DNA of 64,000 bases from Streptomyces sp. NBC_01116. Lineage in GTDB: Bacteria; Actinomycetota; Actinomycetes; Streptomycetales; Streptomycetaceae. A model generated the notes under the pieces. The model searched no databases. It had not been told where the DNA came from and worked only from the letters and a program-made list of their open reading frames with translations. This document shows positions 28,057-36,962 of this stretch, in pieces. The stretch is taken from contig NZ_CP108644.1 of the NCBI RefSeq assembly GCF_041435495.1, positions 3,147,501-3,211,500 of the forward strand, given 5' to 3'. Positions within the stretch are counted from its first letter, which is position 1; every line of letters begins with the position of its first letter. Both the position numbers and the translations under genes were made by a program.

Positions 28057-29532
28057 GTGACCGACAGTGCTGGCCCGCCGTCCGACCCGGACCACTCGGC
28101 CGGGGACAAGCCGCAGGGCAGGTCGCAGGAAGATCCCGGACCCGAGGGTGTGAACCCCGGGGGCGGGCCACCCGGGGACGGGACCCCCGAGGACGGGGCA
28201 CCGGCGGCCGGGGAGGAAACCCCGGCCGCCGCGGAGCCCGAGCCCGAGACGGGAGCCGATCCCGAGCCCGAGCCCGAGCCCGAGCCCGGGACGGGAGCCG
28301 ATCCGTCGCGGGCCCCCGGGCCGGATTCCGCGACGGCCGGGGGCGGCGCCGACGTGCAGACCTGGGCCGACCGGCCCAAGGACGGCGTCGTCGCGGCCCG
28401 CAAGCGCCGCTGGCTGCGCTGGACCGCGCTCGGCGCCTCGTTCCTCGTGCTGATCGCCGCGGGCGTGGGCTGGTGGATGTACCAGAAGCTCGACGGGAAC
28501 ATCACCACCGACACGAGCGCCGCCGCCGAACTCAAGGCGTACGAGAAGGAGCGGCCGACCCCGGTGGTCATGGACGCCCAGAACATCCTGCTCATCGGAT
28601 CCGACAGCCGGGCCGGGGACAACCGGAAGTACGGCCGGGACGACGGCGGCAGCCAGCGCTCCGACACCACGATCCTGCTGCACCTCGCGGCGGACCGTAA
28701 GAGCGCGACGGCCGTGTCCCTGCCCCGTGACCTGATGGTGGAGATCCCCAGCTGCCGCACCGGGGACGACAAGGAGACGCGGAAGCAGTTCACCCAGTTC
28801 AACACCGCGTTCGAGCTCGGTGGCACCGCCTGCACCATCCGCACCGTGGAGCGGATGACCGGCATCCGCGTCGATCACCACATGGTCGTCGACTTCAACG
28901 GCTTCAAGGACATGGTCGACGCCGTCGACGGGGTCGAGATCTGCCTCAAGGAGCCGATCAACGACAAGGACGCGCACCTGGAGCTCCCGGCCGGCCGGCA
29001 GACGCTGAACGGCGAGGAGGCCCTCGGCTACGTACGGGCGCGCAAGACCCTCGGCGACGGCAGCGACACCGAACGCATGGAGCGCCAGCAGCAGTTCCTG
29101 GGCGCCCTGGTGAACAAGATGCAGAGCAACGGCGTCCTGCTCAACCCGACGCGGCTCTACCCGGTGCTGGACGCGGCGACCAAGTCGCTGACCACGGACC
29201 CGGGGCTGGACTCGCTGCGCGACCTGTACGACCTGGTGCGCGGGATGCGCAACGTACCGACCGAGCAGGTGCAGTTCCTGACGGTGCCCCGGCAGCCGTA
29301 CCGCAACAACGCGAACCGGGACGAACTCGTCGAACCGGACGCGGGCGACCTGTTCAAGCAACTCCGTGAGGACCGGCCCGTCGCCGTGGTCCCGGCCGAC
29401 GAACTCAAGGAAGCGCAGGAGGACCAGGGGAAGAAGCAGGACGGGAAACCGGACGACGCGGGGTCCGAGAGTCCGACGCCCACACCCACCTATTCGGGGT
29501 CGAGTGCGGCAGACGACCTGTGCAAGCAGTAA
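28057..29532 (+). CDS. LCP family cell-wall ligase 1 (LytR-CpsA-Psr)
   Basis: A 491-residue type II membrane protein. An acidic Pro/Glu-rich cytoplasmic N-terminus (with EPEPEPEPEPG repeats) precedes one helix (about residues 120-142, LRWTALGASFLVLIAAGVGWW). The LCP domain has NILLIGSDSRAGDN, SDTTILLHLAADR, VSLPRDLMVEIP, VDHHMVVDFNGF and LNGEEALGYVRARK. LCP enzymes transfer undecaprenyl-phosphate-linked glycopolymers to peptidoglycan outside the cell. There is no LytR_C domain. The GTG at 28057 fits the AAGGA site; an ATG at 28045 overlaps that site and is the alternative. Confidence 0.92.
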   Translation: MTDSAGPPSDPDHSAGDKPQGRSQEDPGPEGVNPGGGPPGDGTPEDGAPAAGEETPAAAEPEPETGADPEPEPEPEPGTGADPSRAPGPDSATAGGGADVQTWADRPKDGVVAARKRRWLRWTALGASFLVLIAAGVGWWMYQKLDGNITTDTSAAAELKAYEKERPTPVVMDAQNILLIGSDSRAGDNRKYGRDDGGSQRSDTTILLHLAADRKSATAVSLPRDLMVEIPSCRTGDDKETRKQFTQFNTAFELGGTACTIRTVERMTGIRVDHHMVVDFNGFKDMVDAVDGVEICLKEPINDKDAHLELPAGRQTLNGEEALGYVRARKTLGDGSDTERMERQQQFLGALVNKMQSNGVLLNPTRLYPVLDAATKSLTTDPGLDSLRDLYDLVRGMRNVPTEQVQFLTVPRQPYRNNANRDELVEPDAGDLFKQLREDRPVAVVPADELKEAQEDQGKKQDGKPDDAGSESPTPTPTYSGSSAADDLCKQ

Positions 29533-29756
29533 AGCAATTACCAAGACACGGAACACAATCGACGGCTAATGGGAAGAATGCCCGGTTGTAAGGGGCGTGG
29601 AATGTGTCACGCACGTCGCTCGACGCGGAATCGGCCGGATAGTGTGACGCGATCCGGTGCTTCCGGCCGTCAGGTCGTGCACTGCTGGAGCGAAGGAACG
29701 AGCGCCTTGCCGGGGGAGGGCGCCTCGCGTGGCACCGACGGAGGACGCAGGCAACC

Positions 29757-31553
29757 GTGGACGCGCATAGCCGTGGACGGGCGGACGATATCGACCCCGC
29801 CGACCAGTGGGTACTCAACCCGCACACCGGCAATTACGAATTGCGACTGGATCACTCCACTGGGGAGTCGAGCAGTCCCTCGCGTACGGCTACGGCCGAG
29901 GGAAGCAGTCGCCGGGGGGGCTCCCGGACCGGTTCGTCGCGCGAGGGTTCGTCGCGCGAGGGCTCAGGACGCCGCGGGTCCGGTTCGCGTGAGCGGGAGG
30001 GCGCCCCGGACGGGCCGCGCCAGGTACCGGGCCAGCGCAGCCGCCGCAGCTCCCAAGGGGGACGCGGGGCCGCCGAGCCGCCCGCGGCCGGGCGGCGGAA
30101 GCGCAAGCCCCAGAAGTCGCGCAAGAAGAAGGCGCTGCTGTGGACGGGCGGGGTCATGGCGTTCGTCGTGATCGTCGGCTCGGCCGGTGCGTACGCGCTG
30201 TACCAGAAGCTCAACGGGAACATCGACGCCATCGACGTGGGCGACGCGGGCAGCAAGAACGTCGTCACCGACGGCCCGATGAACATCCTGATCATCGGCA
30301 CCGACAAGCGCACCGGCAAGGGCAACGAGGGGTACGGCGACAAGGGCAGCGAGGGCCACGCCGACACCACCATCCTGTTCCACGTCTCCGAGGACCGGAC
30401 CAACGCGACGGCGATGAGCATCCCGCGCGACCTGATGACCGAGGTCCCCGAGTGCGAGTCGAAGAACGCGGACGGCACCTCCACGGTCATCCCCGGCACC
30501 CCGAACGCACGCTTCAACACCAGCCTCGGCCAGAACGGCCGTAACCCCGGCTGCACCATGAAGACGGTCGAGAACATCACCGGGGTCAAGCCCCACCACT
30601 TCATGATGGTCGACTTCAACGCGGTCAAGTCCCTGACCTCGGCGGTCGGCGGTGTCAAGGTCTGCATGGCCAAGCCGATCGACGACCCGAAGTCGCATCT
30701 GAAGCTGCCCGAGGGCGAGTCGAAGGTGCAGGGCGAGCAGGCGCTGGCCCTGCTGCGCACCCGGGACAGCTTCGGCAACCGGAGCGACCTCGACCGGATC
30801 AAGGTGCAGCAGCAGTTCCTCGGCTCCATGATCCGGGAGATGAAGTCGAGCGACACCCTGACCAACCCGAAGAAGCTGTACAAGCTGGCCGACTCGGCCA
30901 CCCAGGCGCTGACCGTCGACACGGCCATCGGCGACGCGCAGAAGCTGATGACGCTCGCCGAGGAGATCGGCAAGGTCGACACGAAGAACATCAGCTTCCT
31001 CACGATGCCGGTCATAGACAACCCGGCCGAGCCGAAGCCCGTCACCGTGGTCGTGGACCCGGTCAAGGGCGAGCAGCTCTTCGCGATGATGCGCTCCGAC
31101 ACCTCGCTGACCGAGGTGAAGCAGAAGGAGAAGGCCGCCAAGGGCAAGCAGGCGGCCCTGCTCAAGGGCCCGAAGGCCGCGGCCGCCGACGTACGCGTGG
31201 ACGTCCTCAACGGTGGTGAGATCGCCGGCGCGGCGGGCTCGACCGTCACCTGGCTCCAGAACGAGCAGGGGGTGCTGAAGTCCACCAACAAGGCCAACGC
31301 ATCCGAGAAGATCAAGAAGACGACGCTGGAGTACGCGCCCAACCAGGCCGATCAGGCCCGGGCGCTCGCCGAGATGATGGGGCTTCCCGCAACGGCCATG
31401 AAGCCGGGCACCGCCGACGCCGAGGGGCTCGAGGCGATGGTGCTCACGCTGGGGTCGGACTTCAAGGGGGCGGGCCAGCTCATCACCGGACCGACGAAGC
31501 CGCCGAAGGACATCGAGAAGGCCAGCGCCGACAAGGCGGTATGCGCCCAGTGA
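29757..31553 (+). CDS. LCP family cell-wall ligase 2 with LytR_C domain
   Basis: A 598-residue LCP protein with a GTG start. The N-terminus (ADDIDPADQWVLNPHTGNYEL) is followed by a Ser/Arg/Gly-rich basic region. One membrane helix lies near residues 128-150. The LCP domain has MNILIIGTDKRTG, HADTTILFHVSEDR, MSIPRDLMTEVP, FMMVDFNAVKSL and VQGEQALALLRTRDSFGNRSD. A C-terminal LytR_C module (about 480-575) starts VRVDVLNGGEIAGAAG. The GGAGG site is 13 bases upstream. Only 37 bp separate it from LCP 3, so they are probably co-transcribed. Confidence 0.92.
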   Translation: MDAHSRGRADDIDPADQWVLNPHTGNYELRLDHSTGESSSPSRTATAEGSSRRGGSRTGSSREGSSREGSGRRGSGSREREGAPDGPRQVPGQRSRRSSQGGRGAAEPPAAGRRKRKPQKSRKKKALLWTGGVMAFVVIVGSAGAYALYQKLNGNIDAIDVGDAGSKNVVTDGPMNILIIGTDKRTGKGNEGYGDKGSEGHADTTILFHVSEDRTNATAMSIPRDLMTEVPECESKNADGTSTVIPGTPNARFNTSLGQNGRNPGCTMKTVENITGVKPHHFMMVDFNAVKSLTSAVGGVKVCMAKPIDDPKSHLKLPEGESKVQGEQALALLRTRDSFGNRSDLDRIKVQQQFLGSMIREMKSSDTLTNPKKLYKLADSATQALTVDTAIGDAQKLMTLAEEIGKVDTKNISFLTMPVIDNPAEPKPVTVVVDPVKGEQLFAMMRSDTSLTEVKQKEKAAKGKQAALLKGPKAAAADVRVDVLNGGEIAGAAGSTVTWLQNEQGVLKSTNKANASEKIKKTTLEYAPNQADQARALAEMMGLPATAMKPGTADAEGLEAMVLTLGSDFKGAGQLITGPTKPPKDIEKASADKAVCAQ

Positions 31554-31590
31554 CACCGGGTCACCGCGCCACAGCGGAAATCTGAACAGC

Positions 31591-33330
31591 ATGGGGGGTC
31601 CGGTGGGACGGAGCAGCACGCCCGGGGCGAGGACGCGATCACGCGGCCGCCGTACCGATCAACTCGGCCGGGACGAGAGCCCGCACGGTGACGGCAGCGG
31701 ACGGAGCGGGGGCGACGGGCCGGGGGACGGCGACGGGCCGGGGGGCCCCGAGACGCCGGAGGGCGTCCGTCGGGCGGCGCACGGCCGGGGCGGCAGCGGG
31801 GGCAGGGGCAGCGCCCGGGCGCGCAGCAGCCGCCGTGCGCCCAAGAGCGCCAAGCGGCACGTGCTGCGCTGGAGCGCCTGCGTACTCGCCGTGCTGATAC
31901 TCGGCACCGGCGGCGCCGGTTATCTCTACTACGAGCACCTCAACGGCAACATCAAGAAAGAGGATCTGACCCTCGGCGACAAGCAGATGGCCGATCACAA
32001 GGCCAACGCCGCCGGGCAGACCCCGCTCAACATCCTGCTCATCGGTTCCGACGCCCGGGACTCCAAGGCCAACCAGAAACTGGGCGGGGCGAAGGAGACC
32101 TTCGGCGCAACGCCGCTGGCCGACGTGCAGATGCTGCTCCACATCTCCGCGGACCGCAGCAACCTCTCCGTGATCAGCATGCCGCGCGACACCATGCTGA
32201 AGATGCCCAAGTGCACGGCCCCGGACGGCGAGGTCTTCCCGGCCAGCACCACGGAGGTGCAGACCAACCAGAGCCTGGGCCGCGGTGGTCCGGGGTGCAC
32301 GGTGGCCACCTGGTACGAGCTGACCGGCATCCGGATCGACCACTTCATGATGATCGACTTCGCCGGGGTGGTCTCGATGGCCGACGCGATCGGCGGCGTC
32401 CCGGTCTGCGTCGACGCCAACATCAACTCCCGCGGCCGGGACGGCAAGGGCTCCGGGCTGAAGCTGGAGAAGGGCACCACCGACGTCCAGGGCGAGCAGG
32501 CCCTCCAGTGGCTGCGCACCCGGTACGGCTTCGAGGACAACACCGACCTGGGGCGGGCCAAGGCCCAGCACATGTACATGAACTCGATGGTGCGTCAGCT
32601 GCGTAAGGGCACCAAGCTCACCGACCCGGCGAAGCTGATGAACCTCGCCGAGGCGGCCACCGAGGCGCTGACGGTCGACAAGGGCCTCGACACGGTCAAG
32701 AAGCTCTACGACCTGGCCGAGGAGTTCAAGAAGGTCCCCACGAAGCGCATCACGATGTCGACCATGCCCAACGTGTACGGCACCGGCACGAACAACGGCC
32801 GGGTCTACCCGAAGGCGGGCGACGCGGAGCAGCTGTTCCGGATGGTCCGCGACGACGTCCCGCTGGACGGCAAGGCCTCCAAGCGGAAGAAGCCTGAGGT
32901 CACGAAGGACCCGTCGGCGCCGGTCGGCGAGATCGCGGTCGCCGTGCGCAACGGGACCGCCACGGACGCGCTCGGACCTGCCTCGGGGCGCGCCGGTGAC
33001 GTGATGGAGGAGCTGAAGGACGCGGGCTTCGCGAAAGCCACCGTCGACCCGGGGAACGTGACCGGGGCGGCGCGGACGGCGATCCTGTATCCGAGCGCGG
33101 ATCTGGAGGGCGACGCGCAGGCCGTCGCCAAGGCGCTCGGGGTTCCGCTGTCGCAGGTGAAGAGGTCCACCGACGTCTCGGGGATCTCGCTCGCCGTCGG
33201 CGCGGACTGGCGCGAGGACGGGGCCTACCCGGTCTCCAAGGGCAAGGAGAAGACCCCGGATTCGGCGGGCGCCCTCAACGGCGACGACGAGAAGGCCTGC
33301 ATGAAGGTGAATCCGAACTACACCTGGTGA
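31591..33330 (+). CDS. LCP family cell-wall ligase 3 with LytR_C domain
   Basis: A 579-residue LCP protein. It has an Arg/Gly-rich N-terminus, a membrane helix near residues 88-108 (VLRWSACVLAVLILGTGGAGYL) and an LCP domain with LNILLIGSDARDS, VISMPRDTMLKMP, HFMMIDFAGVVSM and VQGEQALQWLRTRYGFEDNTD. A LytR_C domain follows (about 440-545, IAVAVRNGTATDALG). The GTG at 31603, preceded by a G-rich ribosome site, could be the true start. A 17-bp-arm hairpin terminates it against the convergent GT2 gene. Confidence 0.92.
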   Translation: MGGPVGRSSTPGARTRSRGRRTDQLGRDESPHGDGSGRSGGDGPGDGDGPGGPETPEGVRRAAHGRGGSGGRGSARARSSRRAPKSAKRHVLRWSACVLAVLILGTGGAGYLYYEHLNGNIKKEDLTLGDKQMADHKANAAGQTPLNILLIGSDARDSKANQKLGGAKETFGATPLADVQMLLHISADRSNLSVISMPRDTMLKMPKCTAPDGEVFPASTTEVQTNQSLGRGGPGCTVATWYELTGIRIDHFMMIDFAGVVSMADAIGGVPVCVDANINSRGRDGKGSGLKLEKGTTDVQGEQALQWLRTRYGFEDNTDLGRAKAQHMYMNSMVRQLRKGTKLTDPAKLMNLAEAATEALTVDKGLDTVKKLYDLAEEFKKVPTKRITMSTMPNVYGTGTNNGRVYPKAGDAEQLFRMVRDDVPLDGKASKRKKPEVTKDPSAPVGEIAVAVRNGTATDALGPASGRAGDVMEELKDAGFAKATVDPGNVTGAARTAILYPSADLEGDAQAVAKALGVPLSQVKRSTDVSGISLAVGADWREDGAYPVSKGKEKTPDSAGALNGDDEKACMKVNPNYTW

Positions 33331-33349
33331 CGCCGTGACGACACGGGTA

Positions 33350-33388
33350 CGCGAAGGGCCCCACCGCCGGGCGGTGGGGCCCTTCGCG
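33350..33388. terminator. Bidirectional terminator between LCP 3 and GT2
   Basis: Perfect 17-bp arms, CGCGAAGGGCCCCACCG (33350-33366) and its complement (33372-33388), enclose a 5-nt loop. It sits between two convergent stop codons (33330 and 33407) and can serve both. Confidence 0.9.
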
Positions 33389-33406
33389 CGCGTCGGGAGC
33401 CCGGGG

Positions 33407-34435
33407 TCAGACGGTCTCGCTGCTGCCGTTCATCGCCGGGCGGCGGCTCGCGATGACCCGCTTGGCCAGGGACCGGGGGCTGGTGAGGAAGCCGAAGCCC
33501 CAGCACATGTGCATCGTCGCGAGGGCCACCGGGATCTGTGCGCGCGCCTTCAGCGAGAGCCCCTTGCCCGCGGGCAGCGACCCGGCGACGATCGCGGCCA
33601 CGTAACCGCCGGGGACGATCAGGGCCCACGGGGTGACGGCCGCGCCCAGGACCAGGCCGGCCGCGATGGCGACGACGGCGGTCGGCGGGGCCAGGTAGCG
33701 GAGGTTGATCGAGCCGGAGTGGTAGCGGGCGACGACGTGGCGCCAGCGGCCGTAGTCCTTGTACTGCTTGGCGAGGGCCTTCACCGTGGGGCGCGGACGG
33801 TACTGGACCTTCAGCTCGGGCGAGAACCAGATCAGCCCGCCGGCCTCGCGGATGCGGAAGTTCAGCTCCCAGTCCTGGGCGCGGATGAACTCGACGTTGT
33901 AGCCCTCGGCCCGCTCCAGGGCCTCGCGGCGGAAGACGCCCAGGTAGACGGTCTCGGCCGGACCGGCCTGGCCGCCGGTGTGGAAGGCGGCGTTGCCGAC
34001 GCCGATCCTGGAGGTCATCGCGGCGGCGACGGCGTCCTCCCAGGCGTTCTCGCCCTCGGCGTGCATGATGCCGCCGACGTTCTGCGCGCCGGTCTCCTCC
34101 AGGAGGCGGACGGCGGTCGCGATGTAGTTCGGCGAGAGCATGCCGTGGCCGTCGACCCGTACGACGACGGGGTGGCGGGAGGCCTTGATCGCCGCGTTGA
34201 GGGCGGCGGGGGTGCGGCCGGTGGGGTTGGGCACGGTGTGGACCCGGGGGTCCTCGGCGACCAGCTCGGCGGCGATCTCGTCCGTACGGTCGGCGGAGGG
34301 GCCGAGCGCGATCACGACCTCCATCTCACCGGGGTACTCCTGCTCCAGGATGTGCCGGACCGAGTTCCTGAGATGACGTTCCTCGTTGAGTACCGGCATG
34401 ATCACGGAGACGGCGGGGTACTGCGCGGCAGACAT
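33407..34435 (-). CDS. Glycosyltransferase family 2 protein, ExoA-like
   Basis: A 342-residue enzyme. The GT2 domain (residues 6-235) begins AVSVIMPVLNEERHLRNSV, has the acidic motif VVRVDGHGML and the FIRAQDWELNFRIREAGG segment. Two or three hydrophobic helices lie near 245-300, so it is membrane-associated. It resembles succinoglycan ExoA-type transferases that use nucleotide sugars and lipid-linked acceptors. Its position inside the LCP cluster suggests it helps make the polymer that LCP enzymes attach. The ATG at 34435 follows GAGGACCAC, which is duplicated in tandem (34436-34446, 34447-34457). Confidence 0.9.
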   Translation of the reverse strand: MSAAQYPAVSVIMPVLNEERHLRNSVRHILEQEYPGEMEVVIALGPSADRTDEIAAELVAEDPRVHTVPNPTGRTPAALNAAIKASRHPVVVRVDGHGMLSPNYIATAVRLLEETGAQNVGGIMHAEGENAWEDAVAAAMTSRIGVGNAAFHTGGQAGPAETVYLGVFRREALERAEGYNVEFIRAQDWELNFRIREAGGLIWFSPELKVQYRPRPTVKALAKQYKDYGRWRHVVARYHSGSINLRYLAPPTAVVAIAAGLVLGAAVTPWALIVPGGYVAAIVAGSLPAGKGLSLKARAQIPVALATMHMCWGFGFLTSPRSLAKRVIASRRPAMNGSSETV

Positions 34436-34608
34436 GTGGTCCTCGGGTGGTCCTCGGGGGCGCCGGGGGTGCCGCACCGCGGGAGGCGGGCGCCCCGGGA
34501 GGTGGCGTTATTCGGCCGCCACGTTACCGCGAATGGGGGACACCGTTGCGCGCCGCCGGGTCGTGGGCCGGGACGGAGATCGTATGGGCCTACCGTGCGA
34601 TGGTCCCC

Positions 34609-34652
34609 TTGCACCGCAGAGGTGTCTCCCTTGCACCCCGGAGGTGTCTCCC
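34609..34652 (+). repeat. 22-bp tandem duplication carrying the LCP 4 ribosome site
   Basis: TTGCACCGCAGAGGTGTCTCCC (two mismatches between the copies) occurs at 34609-34630 and again at 34631-34652. Each copy holds a GAGGTG Shine-Dalgarno-like core, and the second is correctly spaced for the GTG at 34655. Confidence 0.8.
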
Positions 34653-34654
34653 CC

Positions 34655-36160
34655 GTGCCCGCACCGCAGCGACCGCAGCGCCCGCCGCATCCCCGCTCCA
34701 CTCCCCCGCGCCGCCGCCCGCCCCAGGGCACCCGGCCGGTCCGCAGCCGCAAGCAGGACGAACGGCCGCGCTGGGGCATGCGGGTGGCCACGGGACTGTC
34801 GGTGCTGGTGCTGGGGGCCGGCGGGATCGGGCACGCCGTGGTGACCAGCCTGGAGGGCGGGATCGGCCGGGTCGATCCGTTCAAGGACATGAAGAACCGC
34901 CCGCAGGGGGGCCACGGCACGAATCTGCTGCTCGTCGGCACGGACGGCCGCGACACGATCACGAAGGCCGAGAAGAAGAAGTACCGGCTCGGCGGCGCCC
35001 CCTGCCACTGCACCGACACGATCATGCTGGTCCACCTGTCGGCCGACCGGCAGCGGGCGAGCGTCGTGAGCCTCCCCCGGGACAGCTACGCCGAGATGCC
35101 CGCCCACACCGACCGCACCACCGGCAAGCACCACGAGAGCCACCCGGTGAAGCTGAACGCCGCGTACGCGGAGGGCGGGCCCACGCTGACCGTGCGGACC
35201 GTCGAGAACATGACCAAGGTCAAGATCGACCACTATCTGGAGGTCGACTTCACCAGCTTCATGAAGACGGTCGACGCGGTGGGCGGGGTGAAGATCTGCA
35301 CGGCGCGGCGGATGAAGGACTCGTACACCGGGCTGAACCTCCCCGCGGGCACCCATGAGCTGGACGGCGGCCAGGCGCTCCAGTACGTGCGCTCGCGCCA
35401 TGTGGACATGGGCTCCGACCTGGGCCGGATGGAACGCCAGCAGAAGTTCATGGCGGCGCTGATCAAGCAGGCGACGAGCAGCGGGGTGCTGTTGAACCCG
35501 GTGAAGTTCCAGCAGGTCTCCGCCTCGGCGCTCGGGTCGGTCCGGGCCGACGAGGGCTTCGGTACGGAGCAGATGCTGGCGCTCGGCAAGGCGATGAAGG
35601 ACTTCGGGCCCGCCTCGTCGGAGTTCGCCTCCGTGCCCGTCGGCAACCCCAGTTTCCCGGTCAAGGGCATCGGCTCGACGGTGCGGTGGGACGCGGAGAA
35701 GGCGGAGAAGCTGTTCCGGGCCCTGCGGGAGGACAAGCCGCTGGCCCCGGCGAAGCCGAAGCCCGCGGCCGGTCCGGAGAAGCCTCCGGCCACGCTCGTG
35801 GACATCGCGCCGAAGCAGGTCCGGGTGCAGGTCTACAACGGGACCCCGAAGGACGGTCTCGGCCGGACGGTGGACGAGGCGCTGCGGGCGACCGGCTTCG
35901 CCACCACCGAGACCCCGCTCAACGGGGAGGTGCGGGAGCTGAAGCGGACGCTCGTGGAGTACGACCCGCGCTGGGACCGGTCGGCGAAGTCCCTGGCCAC
36001 GGCCCTGCCCGGGAGCGAGCTGAAGGCGGTGAAGGGCCAGGGCCCGCAGATGAAGGTGACGGTGGGCTCGGACTTCACGAAGGTGCAGCGGGTGAAGGCG
36101 GAGATCCGGCAGACGGGCGAGTTCTCCACGGTGCGCGGCGACGAGGTGGTCTGCCCGTAG
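34655..36160 (+). CDS. LCP family cell-wall ligase 4 with LytR_C domain
   Basis: A 501-residue LCP protein. The open frame extends far upstream across the divergent GT2 gene, but GGAGG at the correct distance and the composition favour the GTG at 34655. A short Pro/Arg-rich N-terminus precedes a helix near residues 47-68. The LCP domain has TNLLLVGTDGRDT, CTDTIMLVHLSADR, VSLPRDSYAEMP, KIDHYLEVDFTSF and LDGGQALQYVRSRHVDMGSDLGR. The LytR_C domain starts near residue 390 (VRVQVYNGTPKDGLG). Confidence 0.9.
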   Translation: MPAPQRPQRPPHPRSTPPRRRPPQGTRPVRSRKQDERPRWGMRVATGLSVLVLGAGGIGHAVVTSLEGGIGRVDPFKDMKNRPQGGHGTNLLLVGTDGRDTITKAEKKKYRLGGAPCHCTDTIMLVHLSADRQRASVVSLPRDSYAEMPAHTDRTTGKHHESHPVKLNAAYAEGGPTLTVRTVENMTKVKIDHYLEVDFTSFMKTVDAVGGVKICTARRMKDSYTGLNLPAGTHELDGGQALQYVRSRHVDMGSDLGRMERQQKFMAALIKQATSSGVLLNPVKFQQVSASALGSVRADEGFGTEQMLALGKAMKDFGPASSEFASVPVGNPSFPVKGIGSTVRWDAEKAEKLFRALREDKPLAPAKPKPAAGPEKPPATLVDIAPKQVRVQVYNGTPKDGLGRTVDEALRATGFATTETPLNGEVRELKRTLVEYDPRWDRSAKSLATALPGSELKAVKGQGPQMKVTVGSDFTKVQRVKAEIRQTGEFSTVRGDEVVCP

Positions 36161-36164
36161 CCCC

Positions 36165-36283
36165 GGTGGCCGTACGGGATCCGGCCGTCGCCGGTGACCT
36201 CACGGGGTGGCTCGGTCGTCGCCGGTGGCCGTACGGGTGGGTGGTCCGGCCGTCGCCGGTAGCCGTACGGGCGGCTCAGTCGT
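36165..36283. repeat. Imperfect tandem repeat at the LCP 4/thioesterase junction
   Basis: Four degenerate units of about 28-34 bp, each with GGT(G/A)RCC(G/T)(T/C)ACGGG and ending GTCGCC or GTCGTCG, run from the LCP 4 stop into the last codons of the convergent thioesterase. They may act as terminator DNA, but no strong hairpin was found. Confidence 0.6.
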
Positions 36284-36845
36284 CGATGCCGTCGGCGGCG
36301 CGCTTCTCGCGGAGTTCCTTGATCGCGCGGCGGCGGGCGAGCCGGTGGGTGCGCCGGATCTGCGCCTCCTGGTAGCGCCGGTTGTCGCGCTCGGTCTCGG
36401 GGATCACCGGCGGGACGCGGCGCGGCTTGCCGTCCCCGTCCACCGCGGCGAAGACCAGATAGGCGCTGCCGACCTGCTGGGCGGGGGTCGACTCGTTCCA
36501 GCGCTCGGCCATCACCCGGACGCCGACCTCCATCGAGGAGCGGCCGGTCCAGTTGACCTGGGCGCGTACGTGAACGAGGTCACCGACCCTGACCGGCTCC
36601 AGGAAGACCATCTCGTCCATCGAGGCGGTCACCGCGGGCCCGCCGGAGTGCCGGCCGGCCACGGCGCCCGCGGCGTCGTCGACCAGTTTCATGATCACGC
36701 CACCGTGCACCGTGCCGAGGAGGTTGGTGTCGCTGCCGGTCATGATGTGGCTGAGGGTGGTCCGGGACGCCGCGGTCGGCTTGCCCGGAATATCACTTTC
36801 CGAGCGGTTGGCCTGATCTGTTACGCCGGTGGCCTGATCTGTCAT
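36276..36845 (-). CDS. Acyl-CoA thioesterase, hotdog fold
   Basis: A 189-residue protein with one hotdog domain (about residues 25-150). It has SHIMTGSDTNLLGTVHGGVIMKLVDDAAGAVAGRHS, matching the YciA/BACH-type acyl-CoA hydrolases, then VTASMDEMVFLEPVRVGDLVHVRAQVNW. The catalytic-region Asp in VDDAAG is present. The C-terminal 35 residues are Arg-rich. AAGGTGG precedes the ATG at 36845. It is divergent from LCP 5 across 117 bp. It hydrolyses fatty-acyl-CoA in the cytosol; chain preference is unknown. Confidence 0.92.
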   Translation of the reverse strand: MTDQATGVTDQANRSESDIPGKPTAASRTTLSHIMTGSDTNLLGTVHGGVIMKLVDDAAGAVAGRHSGGPAVTASMDEMVFLEPVRVGDLVHVRAQVNWTGRSSMEVGVRVMAERWNESTPAQQVGSAYLVFAAVDGDGKPRRVPPVIPETERDNRRYQEAQIRRTHRLARRRAIKELREKRAADGIDD

Positions 36846-36962
36846 ACAGTCCACCTTATGCGGGGGACCGGATCCCGCAGAATGCATCAGCTTCGCAACA
36901 GCCGTGGCCCAAATCCCCGTACACCCTGTAAAGGCTGTAGGGCGGCGCGGCACACTGAGCGA

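Noticed and set aside
33335..34650. A long N-terminal extension of LCP 4
   Set aside because: The open frame there is antisense to the well-supported GT2 gene and reflects GC-rich codon bias; a good ribosome site fits the GTG at 34655.
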